Below, in pieces: positions 42,541-58,000 of a DNA stretch of 64,000 nt. Origin of the DNA: Mixophyes australis (taxonomy: Eukaryota > Chordata > Amphibia > Anura > Limnodynastidae); the NCBI GenBank assembly GCA_036250195.1, contig JAVHZZ010000004.1, positions 251,404,028 to 251,468,027 on the forward strand, read 5' to 3'. Within the stretch, counting starts at the first letter, position 1. Every line of letters begins with the position of its first letter. The position numbers and the translations under genes were made by a program. Under the pieces are notes generated by a model. That model did no database searches, had not been told where the DNA came from, and saw only the letters and a list, made by a program, of their open reading frames with translations.

Positions 42541-43980
42541 GAATCAGGAATCGAATAATGACTCATGAAATGAATCATGAATCATGAATCATGAATTGAA
42601 TCATGAATCATGAATCGAATCATGAATTATGAATTGAAACATGAATCATGAATCATGAATTGCATCATGAATCATGAATCATGAATCGAATCATGAATCA
42701 TGAATCAAGAATCATGAATCAAATCATGAATCAAGAATTATGAATCAAATCATGATTCATGAATTGAATCATGAATCATAAAACATGAATTGAATCATGA
42801 ATCATTAATAATGAATTGAACCACAAATCATGAATAATGATTTGAATCATGAATCATGAATTGAATCATGAATCACAAATCATGAATTAATGAATTGAAT
42901 CATGAATCATGAATCATGAATCATGATTTGAATCATGAATAATGAATCATGAATTGAATCATGAATTGAATCATGAATCATGAATCAAATCATGAATCAT
43001 GAATTGAATAATGAATTAAATCATGAATCATGAATTGAATCATGAATTGAATCATGAATCGAATTATGAATCATGAATATAATCATAAATCATGAATCAT
43101 GATTTATGAATTGAATCATGAATCATAAATCGAATCAAGAATAATGAATTGAATCAGAAATTAAATCATGAATTGCATCATGAATCATGAATCAAATCAT
43201 AAATTATCAATCATGAATCATGAATTGAATCATGAATCATGAATCATGAATTGAATCATGATTCATGAATTGAATCATGAATCATGAATCGAATCATAAA
43301 TCATGAATTGAATCATGAATCATGAGTTGAATCATGAATTGAATCATGAATTGAATCATGAATCATGAATCATGAATTGAATCATGAATCATCAATCATT
43401 AATTGAATCATGAATCATGAATCGATTCATAATTCATGAATCAAATCATGAATCATGAATCATGAATCATGAATTATAAATTATGAATTGAATCATGAAT
43501 CATAAATTATGAATCATGAATTGAATCATGAATCATGAATCAGGAATTGAATGATGAATTGAATCATGAATCATGAATCATGAATCATAAATTGAATCAT
43601 GAATCATGAATCATGAATCAAATCATGAATCATGAATCAAGAATCATAATTCAAATCATGAATCATGAATCATAAATTGAATTATGAATCATGAATCATG
43701 AATTGAATCATGAATCAAGAATCATGAATCGAATCATGTATCATGATTCACGAATCATGAATCATGAATCATAAATTTAATCATTAATAATGAATCATGA
43801 ATTGAATCATGAATCATGAATCATGAATTGAATCATGAATCATGAATCGAATCATGAATTATGAATTGAATCATGAATCATGAATAATAAATTGAATCAT
43901 TAATCATGAATCATGAATCGAATAATGACTCATGAAATGAATCATGAATCATGAATCATGAATTGAATCATGAATCATGA
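42541..43980. repeat. Zone E unit, copy at 42.5-44.0 kb
   Basis: CGAATAATGACTCATG at 42552 matches 39993 (offset 2,559) and recurs at 43919 (offset 1,367). The AATTAATG 8-mer at 42885 likewise recurs at 44245 (1,360). This is therefore a tandem unit of about 1.36 kb whose next copy begins near 43.9 kb. One difference is CATAAAACATG near 42777, where other copies read CATGAAACATG. Confidence 0.82.
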
Positions 43981-46319
43981 ATCGAATCATGAATTATGAA
44001 TTGAAACATGAATCATGAATCATGAATTGAATCATGAATCATGAATCATGAATCGCATCATGAATCAAGAATCATGAATCAAATCATGAATCAAGAATCA
44101 TGAATCAAATCATGAATCATGAATTGAATCATGAATCATGAAACATGAATTGAATCATGAATCATGAATAATGAATTGAACCATAAATCATGAATCATGA
44201 ATCGAATCATGAATCATGAATTGAATCATGAATCACAAATCATGAATTAATGAATTGAATCATGAATCATGAATCATGAATCATGATTTAAATCATGAAT
44301 AATGAATCATGAATTGAATCATGAATTGAATCATGAATCATGAATCAAATCATGAATCATGAATTGAATAATGATTTAAATCATGAATCATGAATTTAAT
44401 CATGAACTGAATCATGAATCTAATTATGAATCATGAATATAATCATAAATCATGAATCATGAATTATGAATTGAATCATGAATCATAAATCGAATCATGA
44501 ATAATGAAGTGAATCAGAAATTAAATCATGAATTGCATCATGAATCATGAATCAAATCATCAACTATCAATCATGAATCATGAATTGAATCATGAATCAT
44601 GAATCGAATCATGAATCATGAATCATAAATTGAATCATGATTCATGAATTGAATCATGAATCATGAATCGAATCATAAATCATGAATTGAATCATGAATC
44701 ATGAGTTGAATCATGAATTGAATCATGAAATGAATCATGAATCATGAATCATGAATTGAATCATAAATCATCAATCATTAATTGAATCATGAATCATGAA
44801 TCATGAATTGAATCATGAATCAAATCATGAATCATGAATCATGAATCATGAATCATGAATCATGAATCATGAATTGAATCATGAATCAAATCATGAATCA
44901 TGAATCATGAATTATAAATTATAAATTGAATCATGAATCATAAATTATGAATCATGAATTGAATCATGAATCATGAATCAGGAATTGAATGATGAATTGA
45001 ATCATGAATCATGAATTGAATCATGAATCATGAATCATGAATCATAAATTAAATCATGAATCATGAATCATGAATTGAATCATGAATCATGAATCATGAA
45101 TTGAATCATGAATCATGAATCATGAATCATGAATCGAATCATGAATCATGAATTGAAACATGAATCATGAATCATGAATTGAATCATGAAAAATGAATCA
45201 TGAATTGAATAATGAATCATGAATTGAATCATGAATCATGAATCATGTATTGAATCATGAATTATGATTTCAATCATAAATTATGAATTGAATCATGAAT
45301 CATGAATTGAATCATGAATTGAATCATGAATCATGAATCGAATCATGAATCATGAATTGAATCATGAATCATGAGTTGAATCATGAATTGAATCATGAAT
45401 TGTATCATGAATCATGAATTGAATCATGAATCATGAATCATTAATTGAATCATGAATCATGAATCGAATCATGAATCATGAATTGAATCATGAATCATGA
45501 ATCATGAATTGAATCCTGAATCCTGAAGAATGAATCAAATCATGAATCATGAATCATGAATTGAATCATAAATCATGAATCATGAATCGAATCATGAATC
45601 ATGAATCATGAAATGAATCATGAATTGAATCATGAATTATGAATTGAATCATGAATCATGAATCATGAATCATGAATTATAAATTATGAATTGAATCGTG
45701 AATCATAAATTTTGAATCATGAATTGAATCATGAATCATGAATTGAATCATGAATCATGAATCAAATATTGAATCATGAAATGAATCATGAATCATGAAT
45801 CATAAATCATGAATCATGAATCATGAATCATGAATTGAATCTTGAATTATGAATCAAATCATGAATTATGAATTGAATCATGAATCATGAATCATGAATC
45901 GAATCATGAATCATGAATCAAGAATCATGAATCAAATCATGAATCAGGAATCGTGAATAAAATCATGAATCATGAATTGAATAATGAATTATGAATCATG
46001 AATTGAATCATGAATCATCAATTGAATCATAAATCATGAATCATGAATCGAATCATGAATCATGAATTGAATCATGAATCATGAATCATGAATCGAATCA
46101 TGAATCATGAATCATGAATTGAATCATGAATCATGAATCAAATCATGAATCATGAATTGAATCATGAATTGAATCATGAATCATGAGTTGAATCATGAAT
46201 TGAATCATGAATTGAATTATGAATCATGAATTGAATCATAAATCATGAATTGAATCATAAATCATGAATCAAATCATGAATCATGATTTGAATCATGAAT
46301 CATGAATCGAATCATGAAT
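43981..46319. repeat. 8.54-kb-offset duplication, copy 1
   Basis: Marks at 43983 (CGAATCATG), 44178 (GAACCATAAATC), 44245 (8-mer), 44561 (CAACTATC) and 45707 (haplotype) recur at 52519, 52714, 52781, 53097 and 54243. All are exactly 8,536 bp on; the offset is 8,550 bp by AATCGTGAATAAA (45950 and 54500). It then recurs at 56.5-58.9 kb. The length shared without net indel, about 1.7 kb, marks it as a recent copy. Confidence 0.87.
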
Positions 46320-48073
46320 TGAATCATGAATCATGAGTTGAATCATGAATTGAATCATGAATTGAATCATGAATCATGAATCATGAATTGAATCATGAAT
46401 CATCAATCATTAATTGAATCATGAATCATGAATCGAATCATAATTCATGAATCAAATCATGAATCATGAATCATGAATCAAATCATGAATCATAAATCAT
46501 GAATTAAATCATGAATTGAATCATAAATCATGATTTGAATCATGAATCATGAATCATGAATCATGAATTATAAATTATGAATTGAATCATGAATCATAAA
46601 TTATGAATCATGAATTAAATCATGAATAATGAATCAGGAATTGAATCATGAATCATGAATTGAATCATGAATAATGAATCGAATCCTAAATTATGAATTG
46701 AATAATGAATTATGAATTGAATCATGAATCATGAATCATGAATTGAATAATGAATCATGAATTGAATCATGAATCATGAATCATGAATTGAATAATGAAT
46801 CATGAATCGAATCATAAATTATGAATTGAATCATGAATCATGAATTGAATCATGAATCATGAATTGAATCATGAATCATGAATCGAATCATTAATCATGA
46901 ATTGAATCATGAATCATGAGTTGAATCATGAATCATGAATCATTAATTAAATCATGAATCATGAATCGAATTATGAAATATGAATTGAATCATGAATCAT
47001 GAATCATGAATCATGAATTGAATCATAAATCATGAATCATGAATCGAATCATAAATCATGAATTGAATCATGAATTGAATCATGAATTGAATCATGAATC
47101 ATGAATTGAATCATGAATCGTGAATTGAATTATGAATCATGAATCATGACTTATGAATCATGAATTATAAATGATCAATTGAATCATGAATCATAAATTT
47201 TGAATCATGAATCATGAATCGAATCATGATTCATGAATCAAGAATTGAATCATGAATCATGAATTGAATCATGAATCACGAATCATGAATCATGAATTGA
47301 ATCAGGAATCCTGAATCGAATCATGAATCATGAATCATAAATCATGAATTGAATCATGAATTATGAATCATAAATTGAATCATGAATTGAATCAGGAATT
47401 GAATCATGAATCATGAAATGAATAATGAATCATAAATTGAATCATGAATCATGAATCAAGAATTGAATCATGAATCATTAATCGAATCATGAATCATGAA
47501 TTGAATCATGAATCATGAATCATGAATTGAATCATGAATCGAATCATGAATCATGATTTGAATCATGAATCATAAATCGAATCATGAATCATGAATTGAA
47601 TCATGAATCATGAATTGAATCATGAATCATGAATCGAATCATGAATCATGAATTAAATCATGAATCATGAACCATGAATTGAATCATGAATCATGAATTG
47701 AATAATGAATCATGAAATGAATCATGAATTGAATCATGAATTCAAACATGAATCATGAATCATGCATTGAATCATGAATCATGCATTAAATCATGAATCA
47801 TGAATCATGAATTGAATCATGATTCATGAATTGAATTATGAATTGAATCATGATTCATGAATTGAATTATGAATTGAATCAAGAATTGAATCATGAATTG
47901 AAACATGAATCATGAATCGAATCATGATTCATGAATCAAGAATTGAATCATGAATCATGAATCGAATCATGATTCATGAATCAAGAATTAAATCATGAAT
48001 CATGAATCATGAATTGAATTATGAATTGAATCAAGAATTGAATCAAGAATTGAAACATGAATCATGAATCGAA

Positions 48074-48093
48074 TCATGATTCATGAATCATGA
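48074..48093. repeat. 20-bp perfect palindrome (one of seven)
   Basis: The word TCATGATTCATGAATCATGA equals its own reverse complement. It arises where an ATTCATG heptamer follows AATCATG and precedes AATCATG. The same 20-mer occurs at 49594, 51755, 52279, 56263, 60774 and 62294. I noticed it only in the 46.3-64 kb macro-unit zone, where the block duplications multiplied it. Confidence 0.85.
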
Positions 48094-50489
48094 ATTGAAT
48101 CATGAATCATGAATCATGAATTAAATCATGAATCATGAATTGAATCATGAATCATGAATTGAATCATGAATCATGAATCATGAATTGAATCATGAATCAT
48201 GAATTGAATCATGAATCATGAATCATGAATTGAATCAAGAATTATGAATCATAATTTGAATCATGTATTAAATCATGAATTGAATCATGAATCATGAAAT
48301 GAATCATGAATCATGAATCATGAATTGAATCATGAATCATGAAGTGAATCTTGAATCATGAATCGAATCATGAATTATGAATCGAATCATGAATCATGAT
48401 TCGAATCAAGAATCATGAATCGAATCATGAATCATGAATCGAATCATAAATCATGAATCGAATTATGAATCATGAATTGAATCATGAATCATGAATCATG
48501 AATCATAAATCATGAATCATGAATTGAATCATGAATCATGAAATGAATCATGAAATAAATTATGAATCATGATTTGAATCAAGAATTGAATCATAAATCA
48601 TGAAATGAATCATGAAATGAATCATGAATCACGAATTGAATCATGAATCATGAATCTAATCATGAATCATGAATAATGAATCATGAATTGAATCATGAAT
48701 CATGAAATAAATCATGAATTGAATCAAGATTCATGAACCATGAATTGAATCATGAAATAAATCATGAATAATGAATTAAATCATAAAACTTGAATCATGA
48801 ATTGAATCATGAATCATGAATCGAATCATGAATCATGAATCAAGAATTGAATCATGAATCAAGAATTGAATCATGAATCATGAATAATGAATTGAATCAT
48901 AAATCATGAAATGAATCATGAAATGAATCATGAATCATGAATTAAATCATGAATCATGAATTGAATCATGAATCATGAATCGAATCATGAATCATGAATT
49001 GAGTCATGAATCATGAATTAAATCATGAATCATGAATTGAATCATGAATCATGAAATGAATCATGAAATAAATCATGAATCATGAAATGAATCATGAATC
49101 ACAAATTGAATCATGAATCATGAATCATGAATAATGAATCATAAATTGAATCACGAATCATGAATTGAATCATAAATTGAATCATGAATCAAGAATCATG
49201 AAATAAATCATGAATTGAATCAAGATTCATGAACCATGAATTGAATCATGAAATAAAAACATGAATCATGAATTGAATCATAAAACATGAATCATGAATT
49301 GAATCATGAATCATGAATTGAATCATGGATCATGAATCAAGAATTGAATCATGAATCATTAATCGAATCATGAATCATGAATTGAATCATGAATCATGAA
49401 TCATGAATTCAATCATGAATCATGAATTGAATTATGAATTGAATCAAGAATTGAATCATGAATTGAAACATGAATCATGAATCGAATCATGATTCATGAA
49501 TCAAGAATTGAATCATGAATCATGAATCATGAATTGAATTATGAATTGAATCAAGAATTGAATCAAGAATTGAAACATGAATCATGAATCGAATCATGAT
49601 TCATGAATCATGAATTGAATCATGAATCATGAATTGAATCATGTATCATGAATTTAATCATGAATCATGAATCATGAATTGAATCATGAATTATGAATCA
49701 TAATTTGAATCATGAATTAAATCATGAATTGAATCATGAATCATGAATCATGAAATGAATCATGAATCATGAATCATGAATTGAATCATGAATCACGAAT
49801 CATGAATTGAATCTTGAATAATGAATCGAATCATAATTCATGAATCAAATCATGAATCATGAATCATGAATCAAATCATATATCATAAATCATGAATTGA
49901 ATCATGAATTCAATCATAAATCATGAATTGAATCATGAATCATGAATCATGAATCATGAATCATGAATCAGGAATTATAAATTATGAATTGAATCATGAA
50001 TCATAAATTATGAATCATGAATTAAATCATAAATAATGAATCAGGAATTGAATCATGAATCATGAATTGAATCATGAATCATGAATCATGAATTGAATAA
50101 TGAATCATGAATTGAATCATGAATCATGAATCATGAATTGAATTATGAATCATGAATCGAATCATAAATTATGAATTGAATCATGAATCATGAATTGAAT
50201 CATGAATCATGAATTGAATCATGAATCATGAATCATGAATTGAATTATGAATCATGAATCGAATCATAAATTATGAATTGAATCATGAATCATGAATTGA
50301 ATCATGAATCATGAATTGAATCATGAATCATGAATCGAATCATTAATCATGAATTGAATCATGAATCATGAGTTGAATCATGAATCATGAATCATTAATT
50401 AAATCATGAATCATGAATCGAATTATGAATCATGAATTGAATCATGAATCATGAATCATGAATCATTAATTAATTCATAAATCATGAAT

Positions 50490-53400
50490 CATGAATCGAA
50501 TCATAAATCATGAATTGAATCATGAATTGAATCATGAATTGAATCATGAATCATGAATTGAATCATGAATCGTGAAATGAATCATGAATCATGAATCATG
50601 AATCATGAATCATGAATTATAAATTATCAATTGAATCATGAATCATAAATTTTGAATCATGAATCATGAATCGAATCATGATTCATGAATCAAGAATTGA
50701 ATCATGAATCATGAATTGAATCATGAATCACGAATCATGAATCATGAATTGAATCATGAATCATGAATTGAATCATGAGTCATGAATCATGAAATGAATC
50801 ATAATTCATGAATTGAATCATGAATCATGAATCGAATCATGAATCCTGAATCGAATCATGAATCATAAATCATGAATTGAATCATGAATTATTAATCATA
50901 AATTGAATCATGAATTGAATCAGGAATTGAATCATGAATCATGAAATGAATAATGAATCATGAATTGAATCATGAATCATGAATCAAGAATTGAATCATG
51001 AATCATTAATCGAATCATGAATCATGAATTGAATCAGGAATCATGAATCATGAATTGAATCATGAATCGAATCATGAATCATGATTTGAATCATGAATCA
51101 TAAATCGAATCATGAATCATGAATCGAATCATGAATCATGAATTGAGTCATGAATCATGAATTAAATCATGAATCATGAATTGAATCATGAATCATGAAA
51201 TGAATCATGAAATAAATCATGAATCATGATTTGAATCATGAATCATGAATCGAATCATGAATCATGAATTGAGTCATGAATCATGAATTAAATCATGAAT
51301 CATAAATTGAATTACGAATCATAAATTGAATCATAAATTGAATCATGAATCAAGAATCATGAAATAAATCATGAATTGAATCAAGATTCATGAACCATGA
51401 ATTGAATCATGAAATAAAAACATGAATCATGAATTGAATCATAAAACATGAATCATGAATTGAATCATGAATCATGAATTGAATCATGGATCATGAATCA
51501 AGAATTGAATCATGAATCATTAATCGAATCATGAATCATGAATTGAATCATGAATCATGAATCATGAATTCAATCATGAATCATGAATTAAATTATGAAT
51601 TGAATCAAGAATTGAATCATGAATTGAAACATGAATCATGAATCGAATCATGATTCATGAATCAAGAATTGAATCATGAATCATGAATCATGAATTGAAT
51701 TATGAATTGAATCAAGAATTGAATCAAGAATTGAAACATGAATCATGAATCGAATCATGATTCATGAATCATGAATTGAATCATGAATCATGAATCATGA
51801 ATTGAATCATGTATCATGAATTTAATCATGAATCATGAATCATGAATTGAATCATGAATTATGAATCATAATTTGAATCATGAATTAAATCATGAAATGA
51901 ATCATGAATCATGAATCATGAATTGAATCATGAATCACGAATCATGAATTGAATCATGAATCATGAATCGAATCATGAATTATGAATTGAAACATGAATC
52001 ATGAATCATGAATTGAATCATGAATCATGAATCATGAATCGAATCATGAACCAAGAATCATGAATCAAATCATGAATCAAGAATCATGAATCAAATCATG
52101 AATCATGAATTGAATCATGAATCATGAAACATGAATTGAATCATGAATTGAAACATGAATCATGAATCGAATCATGATTCATGAATCAAGAATTGAATCA
52201 TGAATCATGAATCATGAATTGAATTATGAATTGAATCAAGAATTGAATCAAGAATTGAAACATGAATCATGAATCGAATCATGATTCATGAATCATGAAT
52301 TGAATCATGAATCATGAATCATGAATTGAATCATGTATCATGAATTTAATCATGAATCATGAATCATGAATTGAATCATGAATTATGAATCATAATTTGA
52401 ATCATGAATTAAATCATGAATTGAATCATGAATCATGAATCATGAAATGAATCATGAATCATGAATCATGAATTGAATCATGAATCACGAATCATGAATT
52501 GAATCATGAATCATGAATCGAATCATGAATTATGAATTGAAACATGAATCATGAATCATGAATTGAATCATGAATCATGAATCATGAATCGAATCATGAA
52601 CCAAGAATCATGAATCAAATCATGAATCAAGAATCATGAATCAAATCATGAATCATGAATTGAATCATGAATCATGAAACATGAATTGAATCATGAATCA
52701 TGAATAATGAATTGAACCATAAATCATGAATCATGAATCGAATCATGAATCATGAATTGAATCATGAATCACAAATCATGAATTAATGAATTGAATCATG
52801 AATCATGAATCATGAATCATGATTTGAATCATGAATAATGAATCATGAATTGAATCATGAATTGAATCATGAATCATGAATCAAATCATGAATCATGAAT
52901 TGAATAATGAATTAAATCATGAATCATGAATTTAATCATGAATTGAATCATGAATCTAATTATGAATCATGAATATAATCATAAATCATGAATCATGAAT
53001 TATGAATTGAATCATGAATCATAAATCGAATCGTGAATAATGAATTGAATCAGAAATTAAATCATGAATTGCATCATGAATCATGAATCAAATCATCAAC
53101 TATCAATCATGAATCATGAATTGAATCATGAATCATGAATCGAATCATGAATCATGAATCATAAATTGAATCATGATTCATGAATTGAATCATGAATCAT
53201 GAATCGAATCATAAATCATGAATTGAATCATGAATCATGAGTTGAATCATGAATTGAATCATGAAATGAATCATGAATCATGAATTGAATCATGAATCAT
53301 CAATCATTAATTGAATCATGAATCATGAATCATGAATTGAATCATGAATCAAATCATGAATCATGAATCATGAATCATGAATCATGAATCATGAATCATG

Positions 53401-55000
53401 AATCATGAATCATGAATTGAATCATGAATCAAATCATGAATCATGAATTATAAATTATAAATTGAATCATGAATCATAAATTATGAATCATGAATTGAAT
53501 TATGAATCATGAATCAGGAATTGAATGATGAATTGAATCATGAATCATGAATTGAATCATGAATCATGAATCATAAATTAAATCATGAATCATGAATCAT
53601 GAATTGAATCATGAATCATGAATCATGAATTGAATCATGAATCATGAATCATGAATCATGAATCGAATCATGAATCATGAATTGAAACATGAATCATGAA
53701 TCATGAATTGAATCATGAAAAATGAATCATGAATTGAATAATGAATCATGAATTGAATCATGAATCATGAATCATGTATTGAATCATGAATTATGATTTC
53801 AATCATAAATTATGAATTGAATCATGAATCATGAATTGAATCATGAATTGAATCATGAATCATGAATCGAATCATGAATCATGAATTGAATCATGAATCA
53901 TGAGTTGAATCATGAATTGAATCATGAATTGTATCATGAATCATGAATCATGAATTGAATCATGAATCATGAATCATTAATTGAATCATGAATCATGAAT
54001 CGAATCATGAATCATGAATTGAATCATGAATCATGAATCATGAATTGAATCCTGAATCCTGAATAATGAATCAAATCATGAATCATGAATCATGAATTGA
54101 ATCATAAATCATGAATCATGAATCGAATCATGAATCATGAATCATGAAATGAATCATGAATTGAATCATGAATTATGAATTGAATCATGAATCATGAATC
54201 ATGAATCATGAATTATAAATTATGAATTGAATCGTGAATCATAAATTTTGAATCATGAATTGAATCATGAATCATGAATCATGAATTGAATCATGAATCA
54301 TGAATCATGAATCAAATATTGAATCATGAAATGAATCATGAATCATGAATCATAAATCATGAATCATGAATCATGAATCATGAATTGAATCTTGAATTAT
54401 GAATCAAATCATGAATTATGAATTGAATCATGAATCATGAATCATGAATCGAATCATGAATCATGAATCAAGAATCATGAATCAAATCATGAATCAGGAA
54501 TCGTGAATAAAATCATGAATCATGAATTGAATAATGAATTATGAATCATGAATTGAATCATGAATCATCAATTGAATCATAAATCATGAATCATGAATCG
54601 AATCATGAATCATGAATTGAATCATGAATCATGAATCATGAATCGAATCATGAATCATGAATCATGAATTGAATCATGAATCATGAATCACATCATGAAT
54701 CATGAATCAAATCATGAATCATGAATTGAATCATGAATTGAATCATGAATCATGAGTTGAATCATGAATTGAATCATGAATTGAATTATGAATCATGAAT
54801 TGAATCATAAATCATGAATCATGAATCATGAATCATAAATCGAATCATGAATCATGAATTGAATCAGAAATTGAATCATGAATTGAATCATGAATCATGA
54901 ATCGAATCATGAATTATCAATCATGAATTGAATCATAAATCATGAATCAAATCATGAATCATGATTTGAATCATGAATCATGAATCGAATCATGAATCAT
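50490..55000. repeat. 4.5-kb tandem duplication, copy 1
   Basis: CGTGAAATG at 50571, AATTATTAATC at 50887 and CATAAATTG at 51301 recur at 55079, 55395 and 55809, exactly 4,508 bp on. After about 52145 the offset is exactly 3,984 bp (52714 and 56698; 53097 and 57081), then 3,970 bp (54500 and 58470). The 524-bp change equals an internal duplication present only in this copy. Similarity stops at about 54995, where the array jumps back to the 50.49-kb state. Confidence 0.88.
51600..52690. repeat. 525-550-bp doublet inside the 4.5-kb copy
   Basis: GAAACATGAATC at 51625 recurs at 52150 (offset 525), and CACGAATC at 51936 recurs at 52486 (550). The equivalent place in the second 4.5-kb copy (about 56.13 kb) has only one version. 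Either copy 1 gained a unit after the large duplication or copy 2 lost one. The join near 52140 falls in a run of AATTG and AATCATG units, where register shifts are easy. Confidence 0.85.
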
Positions 55001-58000
55001 GAATTGAATCATGAATCATGAATTGAATCATGAATTGAATCATGAATTGAATCATGAATCATGAATTGAATCATGAATCGTGAAATGAATCATGAATCAT
55101 GAATCATGAATCATGAATCATGAATTATAAATTATCAATTGAATCATGAATCATAAATTTTGAATCATGAATCATGAATCGAATCATGATTCATGAATCA
55201 AGAATTGAATCATGAATCATGAATTGAATCATGAATCACGAATCATGAATCATGAATTGAATCATGAATCATGAATTGAATCATGAGTCATGAATCATGA
55301 AATGAATCATTAATCATGAATTGAATCATGAATCATGAATCGAATCATGAATCCTGAATCGAATCATGAATCATAAATCATGAATTGAATCATGAATTAT
55401 TAATCATAAATTGAATCATGAATTGAATCAGGAATTGAATCATGAATCATGAAATGAATAATGAATCATGAATTGAATCATGAATCATGAATCAAGAATT
55501 GAATCATGAATCATTAATCGAATCATGAATCATGAATTGAATCAGGAATCATGAATCATGAATTGAATCATGAATCGAATCATGAATCATGATTTGAATC
55601 ATGAATCATAAATCGAATCATGAATCATGAATCGAATCATGAATCATGAATTGAGTCATGAATCATGAATTAAATCATGAATCATGAATTGAATCATGAA
55701 TCATGAAATGAATCATGAAATAAATCATGAATCATGATTTGAATCATGAATCATGAATCGAATCATGAATCATGAATTGAGTCATGAATCATGAATTAAA
55801 TCATGAATCATAAATTGAATCACGAATCATAAATTGAATCATAAATTGAATCATGAATCAAGAATCATGAAATAAATCATGAATTGAATCAAGATTCATG
55901 AACCATGAATTGAATCATGAAATAAAAACATGAATCATGAATTGAATCATAAAACATGAATCATGAATTGAATCATGAATCATGAATTGAATCATGGATC
56001 ATGAATCAAGAATTGAATCATGAATCATTAATCGAATCATGAATCATGAATTGAATCATGAATCATGAATCATGAATTCAATCATGAATCATGAATTAAA
56101 TTATGAATTGAATCAAGAATTGAATCATGAATTGAAACATGAATCATGAATCGAATCATGATTCATGAATCAAGAATTGAATCATGAATCATGAATCATG
56201 AATTGAATTATGAATTGAATCAAGAATTGAATCAAGAATTGAAACATGAATCATGAATCGAATCATGATTCATGAATCATGAATTGAATCATGAATCATG
56301 AATCATGAATTGAATCATGTATCATGAATTTAATCATGAATCATGAATCATGAATTGAATCATGAATTATGAATCATAATTTGAATCATGAATTAAATCA
56401 TGAATTGAATCATGAATCATGAATCATGAAATGAATCATGAATCATGAATCATGAATTGAATCATGAATCACGAATCATGAATTGAATCATGAATCATGA
56501 ATCGAATCATGAATTATGAATTGAAACATGAATCATGAATCATGAATTGAATCATGAATCATGAATCATGAATCGAATCATGAACCAAGAATCATGAATC
56601 AAATCATGAATCAAGAATCATGAATCAAATCATGAATCATGAATTGAATCATGAATCATGAAACATGAATTGAATCATGAATCATGAATAATGAATTGAA
56701 CCATAAATCATGAATCATGAATCGAATCATGAATCATGAATTGAATCATGAATCACAAATCATGAATTAATGAATTGAATCATGAATCATGAATCATGAA
56801 TCATGATTTGAATCATGAATAATGAATCATGAATTGAATCATGAATTGAATCATGAATCATGAATCAAATCATGAATCATGAATTGAATAATGAATTAAA
56901 TCATGAATCATGAATTTAATCATGAATTGAATCATGAATCTAATTATGAATCATGAATATAATCATAAATCATGAATCATGAATTATGAATTGAATCATG
57001 AATCATAAATCGAATCGTGAATAATGAATTGAATCAGAAATTAAATCATGAATTGCATCATGAATCATGAATCAAATCATCAACTATCAATCATGAATCA
57101 TGAATTGAATCATGAATCATGAATCGAATCATGAATCATGAATCATAAATTGAATCATGATTCATGAATTGAATCATGAATCATGAATCGAATCATAAAT
57201 CATGAATTGAATCATGAATCATGAGTTGAATCATGAATTGAATCATGAAATGAATCATGAATCATGAATTGAATCATGAATCATCAATCATTAATTGAAT
57301 CATGAATCATGAATCATGAATTGAATCATGAATCAAATCATGAATCATGAATCATGAATCATGAATCATGAATCATGAATCATGAATCATGAATTGAATC
57401 ATGAATCAAATCATGAATCATGAATTATAAATTATAAATTGAATCATGAATCATAAATTATGAATCATGAATTGAATTATGAATCATGAATCAGGAATTG
57501 AATGATGAATTGAATCATGAATCATGAATTGAATCATGAATCATGAATCATAAATTAAATCATGAATCATGAATCATGAATTGAATCATGAATCATGAAT
57601 CATGAATTGAATCATGAATCATGAATCATGAATCATGAATCGAATCATGAATCATGAATTGAAACATGAATCATGAATCATGAATTGAATCATGAAAAAT
57701 GAATCATGAATTGAATAATGAATCATGAATTGAATCATGAATCATGAATCATGTATTGAATCATGAATTATGATTTCAATCATAAATTATGAATTGAATC
57801 ATGAATCATGAATTGAATCATGAATTGAATCATGAATCATGAATCGAATCATGAATCATGAATTGAATCATGAATCATGAGTTGAATCATGAATTGAATC
57901 ATGAATTGTATCATGAATCATGAATCATGAATTGAATCATGAATCATGAATCATTAATTGAATCATGAATCATGAATCGAATCATGAATCATGAATTGAA

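Noticed and set aside
48074..48093. Rho-independent terminator hairpin
   Set aside because: The dyad has no loop, no GC-rich stem and no following T-run. It is an accident of the ATTCATG unit in a self-complementary context.
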